Assembly (NCBI GenBank): GCA_934635385.1
Contig: CAKTZI010000076.1
Coordinates: 1 to 11,847, forward strand
DNA from: an uncultured Kiritimatiellota bacterium
GTDB taxonomy: Bacteria; Verrucomicrobiota; Kiritimatiellia; RFP12; UBA1067
Length of the DNA: 11,847 nt
Direction of reading: 5' to 3'
This document shows positions 7,980 through 11,847 of this stretch, in pieces. Position 1 is the stretch's first letter. Every line of letters begins with the position of its first letter. Below the pieces are notes generated by a model, which was given only the letters and a program-made list of their open reading frames with translations, was not told the origin of the DNA and did no database searches. Made by a program: the position numbers and the translations under genes.

Positions 7980-8029
7980 CGAGGGACTTTCTCCATGTCC
8001 AGTTGAGATAGACCAAGCGGTCTGAAATT

Positions 8030-8038
8030 TGGTATAAT
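8030..8038 (+). promoter_or_regulatory. Extended -10 promoter downstream of ldhA
   Basis: This is the third copy of TGGTATAAT, with predicted transcription start near 8045. No protein gene begins within 300 bases. The transcript would enter a structured region and reach a terminator at 8127-8149. A small hairpin (AGACC 8010-8014 with GGTCT 8019-8023) lies where a -35 would be; it may be a weak ldhA terminator or a binding site. Confidence 0.65.
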
Positions 8039-8044
8039 TTGCCT

Positions 8045-8149
8045 TGTTGGCTGGGCGGCGACGCTGGGCTGACATTGATCTTTGATATCGGCGGCACGCG
8101 CTTACACAGAGTTTGCCGCCACCATCAAATGTGCGCAAGCGCATTTTTT
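8045..8149 (+). ncRNA. Candidate small RNA of about 105 nt
   Basis: This stretch is bounded by a perfect extended -10 promoter and a rho-independent terminator and has no convincing reading frame. Internally GGCGGCA (8090-8096) pairs perfectly with TGCCGCC (8114-8120) around a 17-base loop. TTTGAT (8081-8086) can pair with ATCAAA (8124-8129) below a 3x3 internal loop. The last three bases of that lower stem also belong to the terminator, so the two compete. A second GGCGGC (8054-8059) could replace the first as partner. It could be a free-standing small RNA or a terminated leader of the gene at 8384. No known RNA family was recognised. Confidence 0.45.
8127..8149 (+). terminator. Rho-independent terminator with GNRA loop
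   Basis: AAATGTGC (8127-8134) pairs with GCGCATTT (8139-8146) with one G-U wobble around a GCAA tetraloop. The T-run at 8144-8149 overlaps the 3' arm. The loop and trailing T-run make this the clearest terminator in the window. Confidence 0.7.
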
Positions 8150-8151
8150 GC

Positions 8152-8303
8152 TTCTCTAGAAAACTGGAAATCTTCTGAGTTGAAGTGAAGAATGTGGCTG
8201 CGCAGGCCTGCATACAGGGGAGTTTTTCTCCTCTCTGAGTATGCCCGCTCTGCGTGCCCGTTCTTGATATTTCAACTCGGGCTTTTCCAGTGCCTCTAGA
8301 GAG
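8152..8303 (+). other. Long imperfect fold-back (structured RNA or palindromic element)
   Basis: The two arms pair in register over 33 bases: 8152-8160 with 8295-8303 (9 bp), CTGGAAA 8164-8170 with 8284-8290 (7 bp), and GAGTTGAA 8177-8184 with 8271-8278 (8 bp), separated by small internal loops. The apex holds a second hairpin: GCATAC 8210-8215 with 8239-8244, and 8216-8222 with 8228-8234 around TTTTT. A fold of about 150 bases like this could be a structured non-coding RNA (6S-like shape is one option), a leader of the gene at 8384, or a small palindromic transposable element. No terminal duplication or conserved RNA motif was confirmed. Confidence 0.55.
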
Positions 8304-8321
8304 ATATCTCGAACGGGCACG
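8253..8321 (+). promoter_or_regulatory. Alternative hairpin competing with the long fold-back
   Basis: CGTGCCCGTTC (8253-8263) and GAACGGGCACG (8311-8321) form a perfect 11-bp inverted repeat. It extends inward, after a 2x2 loop, by 8266-8273 with 8301-8308. It uses bases also needed by the 8152-8303 fold and crosses it topologically, so only one can form fully. It ends 62 bases before the DUF805 gene start. Confidence 0.55.
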
Positions 8322-8383
8322 TGGTTATTTGCCGTCAGCGTGTCGCGTTCGTTCTGGGTCGGCGGCAAAGAAAGACGGAAACA

Positions 8384-9022
8384 ATGGTCATAAACTGTGA
8401 ATCGTGTCACGCGGCACTTGAGGTTTCGGATTCTCTTGCGGATGGTCAGCCCGTGCGGTGTCCATATTGCCATTGCCGTTTTGTCTATGCGTCGCGTGGG
8501 CGCGAGGGAACTGAGGAAAGTCGCGAGGACGATAGGGGTGGTGAAGGCTCAAGGCAATCTTCGGCAGAACCAAAGCTTGTTGACGGTTCTGCGGAACTGT
8601 GGGCTATTGTTCTTCCGTTTTGTCGCCATGTTTTGAGTTCTTGGGTTTCGGGCTGGAAGTCGATGTTTGATTTTGGCGGCAGAATGGCACGAAGGGAATA
8701 TTTGGAATTTGTCGTAGTCCAATTCCTTATCGTGAAATTGATGAGTTTCCTTCTTTGGCGTTGCGGCATCATAACTTTTCTTGTTAGTCACAGGCTTGAT
8801 TTTTTCTACTATCCGACATTCTTTATTGCATGGTTCATGCTGTTCCCCCTTGTCTCGGCAGCTTTTCGGCGCTTTCATGACGCGAATAGAAGCGGGAAGC
8901 TGCTTTTGCTTTTCCCCCCCCCTTTTGTTGCGGGCGGATTCTATGAGAGATGGGGTAGATTTGTTTTCATGGGGTGCTTTTTTTGTCATTATTGGAGTGC
9001 AAAAAACACGGAGCATAGATAA
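8384..9022 (+). CDS. Zinc-ribbon / DUF805 membrane protein, N-terminal part (frameshifted)
   Basis: The open frame codes 212 aa. Residues 1-35 form a zinc ribbon (C5-x2-C8 and C26-P-Y-C29) of the kind found at the front of many membrane proteins. A charged linker (about 36-70) leads into a DUF805 domain with F-G-G-R-M-A-R-R-E-Y (97-106) and R-R-F-H-D-A-N-R-S-G (162-171), plus hydrophobic segments near 107-133 and 139-160. DUF805 proteins are small inner-membrane proteins of unknown role. After the C9 run at 8914-8922 this frame becomes implausible and stops. The natural continuation, including the DUF805-like ending T-R-S-I-D-N-A-Y, is in another frame (next entry). The ATG at 8384 directly precedes the ribbon; its ribosome site is weak (GACGGAAA). 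Base composition is AT-richer than upstream genes. The intact protein would have about 338 aa. Confidence 0.7.
   Translation: MVINCESCHAALEVSDSLADGQPVRCPYCHCRFVYASRGREGTEESREDDRGGEGSRQSSAEPKLVDGSAELWAIVLPFCRHVLSSWVSGWKSMFDFGGRMARREYLEFVVVQFLIVKLMSFLLWRCGIITFLVSHRLDFFYYPTFFIAWFMLFPLVSAAFRRFHDANRSGKLLLLFPPPFVAGGFYERWGRFVFMGCFFCHYWSAKNTEHR
8914..8922. repeat. C9 homopolymer at the DUF805 frameshift
   Basis: This run of nine C residues lies where the DUF805 gene changes frame. Removing one C joins the two halves into one open frame with no stop. It is a candidate slippage site or a sequencing error. Confidence 0.75.
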
Positions 9023-9401
9023 TGCGTATTTGCCGCTCCAGTCGATACGATGGCCGTTAGTTGCATTTGTGTGCATGATGCTAATTCCAGCTTCTAGGGT
9101 TATTAAGATAGTGCATTCCATAAAGAACTTCGAGAATTTGATGAGTCAGAAATATGAGGATAGAAAAGAATGGTACAACCAGCAACTCAATTATAATGGG
9201 CTGCGCGAGATTTCTTTCATCGATCGGAATGGTATCGCGACGCTTGTTTTCCTTAACGAAGGTGGGCAAATTGTGGAGATCACGGATATGTATGAGCGTG
9301 GCATGATCGAGTATTCATGTTCTTTCCAAAAAGGGTTTGCCGAAGAACTGATAAGTGCACGACTGTTCGTTGAAAACCATGAGAAAAATGAGAAACGATA
9401 A
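8943..9401 (+). CDS. DUF805 protein, C-terminal part (frameshifted continuation)
   Basis: This is the continuation of the previous entry in the frame one base over. The ATG at 8943 is only the first Met in this frame; the real join is probably at the C9 run. It begins with a hydrophobic stretch (F-F-V-I-I-G), then the end of DUF805 (T-R-S-I-D-N-A-Y-L-P). A further membrane segment follows (P-L-V-A-F-V-C-M-M-L-I-P), then a soluble tail of roughly 110 residues rich in charged and aromatic positions that was not recognised. It is separated from the FRG gene by only 27 bases, so the two are likely co-transcribed. Independent translation from 8943 is unlikely because no ribosome site is evident. 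Confidence 0.55.
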   Translation: MRDGVDLFSWGAFFVIIGVQKTRSIDNAYLPLQSIRWPLVAFVCMMLIPASRVIKIVHSIKNFENLMSQKYEDRKEWYNQQLNYNGLREISFIDRNGIATLVFLNEGGQIVEITDMYERGMIEYSCSFQKGFAEELISARLFVENHEKNEKR

Positions 9402-9428
9402 GGCTGAAGGAGTAGAAGGGTAAAAGAG

Positions 9429-10307
9429 ATGAGAGACGTTACAACAAAAGTGTTTAAAACATACGAACTCGAATCATGGCGAGACTTTGACGAGTACGAG
9501 TCAATGTCACCTCAAACTGTGTATCGAGGGCATGCGGATGCTGATTGGGAGTTGGAAACTTTGTATCATCGGACACAACGGGTACTCAACCCCATGCGGG
9601 AATTGGAAATGCTCCGTAGTTTTAGTTCGCAAGCAGGGGTATATCAGGCAGATCTGCCAGAACCGCATGACTATGTATCGTGGTTGGCGCTGATGCAACA
9701 CTACGGGGCAGGAACGCGGCTGTTGGATGTTTCGCGGTCAAAGTATATTGCTCTTTGGTTCGCTGTCATGGGTATGGTCGAGCATGGTTGTGAAAAAGAT
9801 GGGGCCATATGGGTGTTTAAGACTTATGGCTCAAATATTTCTTTCTATAACAAGATGATGGTTTCGGAAGAAACGAAGTGCGTTGATACGAGAGATGACC
9901 CGTTTGTTAGGGCATTGGAAGAGTACAAGCAACTTGGGTGGCGATTCGCAAACGAGTTTATCAAAGCCGATGCCAACATGAGCGTAGATAAAATTGCGGA
10001 TGAAGTTGTTGTTCCGTATAGGGAGAGCATGGCGGCATTGCTGAAGTCGGGTGGCGTGATTCGTGTTGTCCCGAAGAAGGTCAATAAGCGAATGATAGCG
10101 CAAGCAGGGGAGTTTCTTGTCCCTGTTACGCTACGGAAGACGTTTGAAGAGAACTTGAGCGCGGAAACAAAGATCTCGCCTGAAGTTGTGAAGTTGATAA
10201 TTCCAAGGAGAATTGTGCGTGAGTTATTCGAGAAACTGGAAGCTATGAACATCAATTATCAGACACTGTTCCCTGACATCTCAGGGCTGGCTCGGAATAC
10301 AATCTGA
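9429..10307 (+). CDS. FRG domain-containing protein
   Basis: This 292-aa protein has the FRG domain, named after a conserved Phe/Tyr-Arg-Gly. Here it is Y-R-G-H-A-D-A-D-W (32-40), then W-L-A-L-M-Q-H-Y-G-A-G-T-R-L-L-D (85-100) and a hydrophobic Y-I-A-L-W-F-A (106-112). The family's later marks, R-M-I-A-Q-A-G-E-F-L (221-230) and the ending L-F-P-D-I-S-G-L-A (280-288), are present, so the protein appears complete. No signal peptide or membrane segment is seen. Biochemical function of the domain is not established. FRG genes are often found in mobile and defence islands, and this location next to an HNH gene fits that. The ribosome site GAAGGG (9415-9420) lies 8 bases before ATG 9429. Lower GC than the left half suggests transfer. 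Confidence 0.88.
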   Translation: MRDVTTKVFKTYELESWRDFDEYESMSPQTVYRGHADADWELETLYHRTQRVLNPMRELEMLRSFSSQAGVYQADLPEPHDYVSWLALMQHYGAGTRLLDVSRSKYIALWFAVMGMVEHGCEKDGAIWVFKTYGSNISFYNKMMVSEETKCVDTRDDPFVRALEEYKQLGWRFANEFIKADANMSVDKIADEVVVPYRESMAALLKSGGVIRVVPKKVNKRMIAQAGEFLVPVTLRKTFEENLSAETKISPEVVKLIIPRRIVRELFEKLEAMNINYQTLFPDISGLARNTI

Positions 10308-10412
10308 CGCGAAATGAGATTGCGGTTGCCGAGATGAGAGTTGTCTGATACGTTATGCACATTGGGATGTGCTTGAGCAGAAGACCAATAGTTGACTGAG
10401 GTGGGTACGCAT
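10308..10412 (+). other. Spacer with a small hairpin and a ribosome site
   Basis: This 105-base gap holds GCACAT (10357-10362) paired with ATGTGC (10367-10372) around TGGG, without a following T-run. GAGGTG at 10398-10403 serves the broken gene that follows. No terminator is evident, so read-through from the FRG gene is likely. Confidence 0.4.
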
Positions 10413-10797
10413 ATGGCGAAGTATAAGTTTTCAAAGATTTTTAAGCCAGGAGAGGGGATTGTCATCTTGGCAAATGGGCACAGTTCATGCATCGCGATAA
10501 TCCGCGCAACAACGTTCAAGATCTTGCCATCATGGCGTTCAAAGATTACGTCATGCGTTTACAAATAGGCATTGATATAATGCAGGGTCGCCTTGTGTTT
10601 TCCGAAATCCTTGATCGTTCCTTTGCCCAACACATGGCTTTACCGAAGAAGAATTTGTCTTTACCATCAACTACGACATCAAGCATCGCATTTGTGATGA
10701 GTTGAATGGAGGCAATTGGAAGTGTGTTCCCTCACTGAATAGTGTGATTTCTGAATCTCCACATCTTGTTGCATGGAGCATGATTAAATGGGCATAA
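10413..10797 (+). pseudogene. Broken small gene of unknown function
   Basis: A good ribosome site (GAGGTG, 10398-10403) precedes ATG 10413, which opens with M-A-K-Y-K-F-S-K-I-F and continues for about 23 plausible codons. The protein-like reading then moves one frame back near 10480 (F-M-H-R-D-N-P-R-N-N, onward through 10625). It moves again at the CCC run 10626-10628 into T-H-G-F-T-E-E-E-F-V-F and on to a stop at 10795-10797. Restoring one base at each point gives a single protein of roughly 128 aa. The same last frame stays open after the stop to 10872, which may be chance. No family was recognised. It lies between the FRG and HNH genes on the same strand. Real decay and base-call errors are both possible. 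Confidence 0.5.
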
Positions 10798-10924
10798 GAC
10801 TCCCTGTTGCACAACGGAACAAAAGATGATAAACTTCTAATTAAAGCGAGAGTCTTTAAGAACGCACGATGAAAGGAAACGAGCATATGTCTACCATGCA
10901 AGAAAAAATGCGGTAAATAAAAAG

Positions 10925-11815
10925 ATGGTTCTACATGGCATTGCTATAGTGACGGCGCAAGGCGAAGTCATACCATTTCGGTTTGGAACTCTTTCAGAAA
11001 GATTATCTATAGGTGATTCCAATTTCTTGCATGAATGTTATATGTGCTTTACGGAGTCGTGCAAGAGAATAGATGGAGGTATGACTTATTCATTTAAGCC
11101 CGTTTCTTTGTTTACAGATGGGATTCGGGATAATGTATTGCGGTTCCTGAATAAATATACCAATGTGCTTCCTGCCTTGCATACGATTGAGATAAAAGTG
11201 AGACAATTGGCGTGTAATCAATACGTAACAATCGTCTCTATTTCTGATTTAGCCGATCAAGAGCGCATGATAAATGTGGTTGATCGGTTGCGAACAATTA
11301 GTGGATTGCCAAGTATTTCTGCCGAATATAAGGAATGGTGGCGAAAATATTCTGTCCAGTTTTTTGGTGAGCAAAAGATTTTTATTGGGCATCATAAAAG
11401 AGAAGATCGAGTATGCCGATGGTGTGGTATGAGTATGCCAGTGGTCACATTTATAGAAAAGGCACATGCGATTAGTGAGTCTTTAGGAAACAAGAGTATT
11501 GTACTGAACGATGAATGTGATGAATGTAATAACAAGTTCGGGAAGGGGATAGAGGCGAGTGTTGCAACATTTCTGCAGTTTCCGAATGCAATTTTTGGGA
11601 TTTCGGGGAAAAATAGGATTCCAAAAATGAAACGTGGAAATCAAGTTCTTTTGCATAATGATGGGAATCAGCATTTGACATTGGAGGCGATGCCAGATGC
11701 TGTAGTTATGTCAGGAAGTATCCCATCAAGAATTGAGATAAAAAGTCCTGTCAAGATAGTTTATCAGGACTGTTGGCGAGCGAGCAAAATGAGATTTCTT
11801 GGGCGAGCAAAATGA
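10925..11815 (+). CDS. HNH endonuclease-like protein, disturbed at both ends
   Basis: Residues 164-210 carry a zinc-binding HNH-type nuclease core: C-R-W-C (164-167), A-H-A-I (180-183, with His181 the likely catalytic base), L-G-N (187-189), and E-C-D-E-C-N (197-202), then K-F-G. This resembles the HNH_5-like group. The N-terminal 160 residues are not recognised. The ATG at 10925 has no ribosome site. ATG 10887, preceded by AAAGGA (10872-10877), starts a nine-codon frame that would read straight into this one if the A-run at 10903-10908 had one more A, adding 13 residues. The last 14 residues (283-296) are encoded by the apparent insertion-sequence end starting at 11771, so the native C-terminus is probably lost. 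It is likely a DNA-cutting protein of an accessory or defence island; activity in its present form is uncertain. Confidence 0.72.
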   Translation: MVLHGIAIVTAQGEVIPFRFGTLSERLSIGDSNFLHECYMCFTESCKRIDGGMTYSFKPVSLFTDGIRDNVLRFLNKYTNVLPALHTIEIKVRQLACNQYVTIVSISDLADQERMINVVDRLRTISGLPSISAEYKEWWRKYSVQFFGEQKIFIGHHKREDRVCRWCGMSMPVVTFIEKAHAISESLGNKSIVLNDECDECNNKFGKGIEASVATFLQFPNAIFGISGKNRIPKMKRGNQVLLHNDGNQHLTLEAMPDAVVMSGSIPSRIEIKSPVKIVYQDCWRASKMRFLGRAK

Positions 11816-11847
11816 GACACTTCCTGACAGTCCCGCTTGGCTCACTC
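11771..11847. mobile_element. Probable IS21-type insertion sequence terminus (partial)
   Basis: From TGTTGGCGAG at 11771, a 15-base unit GCGAGCAAAATGAGA occurs at 11780-11794 and again at 11803-11817, a period of 23 bases, with a partial GGCGAG before them. A terminal 5'-TG followed by tandem direct repeats is the arrangement of transposase-binding sites at IS21-family ends. The HNH frame runs into it and stops inside the second repeat. The transposase genes would lie beyond the window, so the family call is inference. Confidence 0.45.
11780..11817. repeat. Two direct copies of a 15-base unit
   Basis: GCGAGCAAAATGAGA is found at 11780-11794 and 11803-11817 with an 8-base spacer. The TGA of the second copy is the stop codon of the HNH frame. 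Confidence 0.9.

Noticed and set aside
6552..8213. A 553-residue minus-strand open frame across rsmD and ldhA
   Set aside because: It is antisense to two confidently identified genes, has a low-complexity Arg-rich composition and no recognisable motif.
8152..8321. Integron attC recombination site
   Set aside because: The fold-back is attC-like in shape, but no matching RYYYAAC and GTTRRRY core pair was found at its ends and no integrase is present.
8549..9121. A 190-residue minus-strand open frame opposite the DUF805 gene
   Set aside because: The Lys/His/Asn-rich content is what antisense of membrane-segment codons produces; the + strand carries the DUF805 signatures.
10573..10581. TGATATAAT, a further extended -10 match
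   Set aside because: It lies inside the broken small gene in AT-richer DNA, with n = A rather than the G of the other three, and a suitable downstream start is not clear, though it could drive the HNH gene.
1..11847. CRISPR array, tRNA or rRNA genes
   Set aside because: No regularly spaced repeats, no cloverleaf-like sequence with T-loop consensus and no rRNA-like segment were seen on either strand by eye.

Overview
The window looks like a stretch of bacterial chromosome or metagenomic contig, probably from an anaerobic member of the PVC group (Kiritimatiellota or Lentisphaerota). That placement is inferred from the exported LamG-repeat protein, the many-bladed Asp-box propeller, a fermentative D-lactate dehydrogenase and the GC-rich coding style; no marker gene fixes the taxon. 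All supported genes are on the + strand.

Region 1 (about 40-6131) is a probable operon of three exported proteins: a four-repeat LamG protein, an 11-Asp-box beta-propeller whose N-terminus resembles glycoside hydrolase family 74, and a Tat-exported calcineurin-type phosphoesterase. The gaps are short (30 and 52 bases) with good ribosome binding sites. Joint handling of an extracellular, possibly polysaccharide, substrate is an inference. The 5' end is marked by a 21-C run and an uncertain start codon.

Region 2 (6132-7979) holds two core genes, rsmD (16S rRNA G966 methyltransferase) and an ldhA-type D-lactate dehydrogenase with a cysteine-bearing C-terminal tail. Each has its own promoter with the same extended -10 element, TGGTATAAT. 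A third copy lies just after ldhA.

Region 3 (7980-8383) has no protein gene but is dense in RNA structure. It contains the third TGGTATAAT promoter, a hairpin, a GNRA-looped rho-independent terminator about 105 bases downstream (a candidate small RNA), and then a long fold-back of about 150 bases that can also pair in a second, mutually exclusive way.

Region 4 (8384-11847) is visibly AT-richer and reads as an accessory island: a zinc-ribbon/DUF805 membrane protein split by a frameshift at a C9 run, an intact FRG-domain protein, a broken unrecognised small gene, and an HNH nuclease-like protein. The HNH frame slips at an A6 run near its start and ends inside what looks like the terminus of an IS21-type insertion sequence at the window edge. 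The FRG and HNH genes together suggest a defence or mobile-element island. The frameshifts could be true decay, homopolymer phase variation or assembly error; the sequence alone does not decide.
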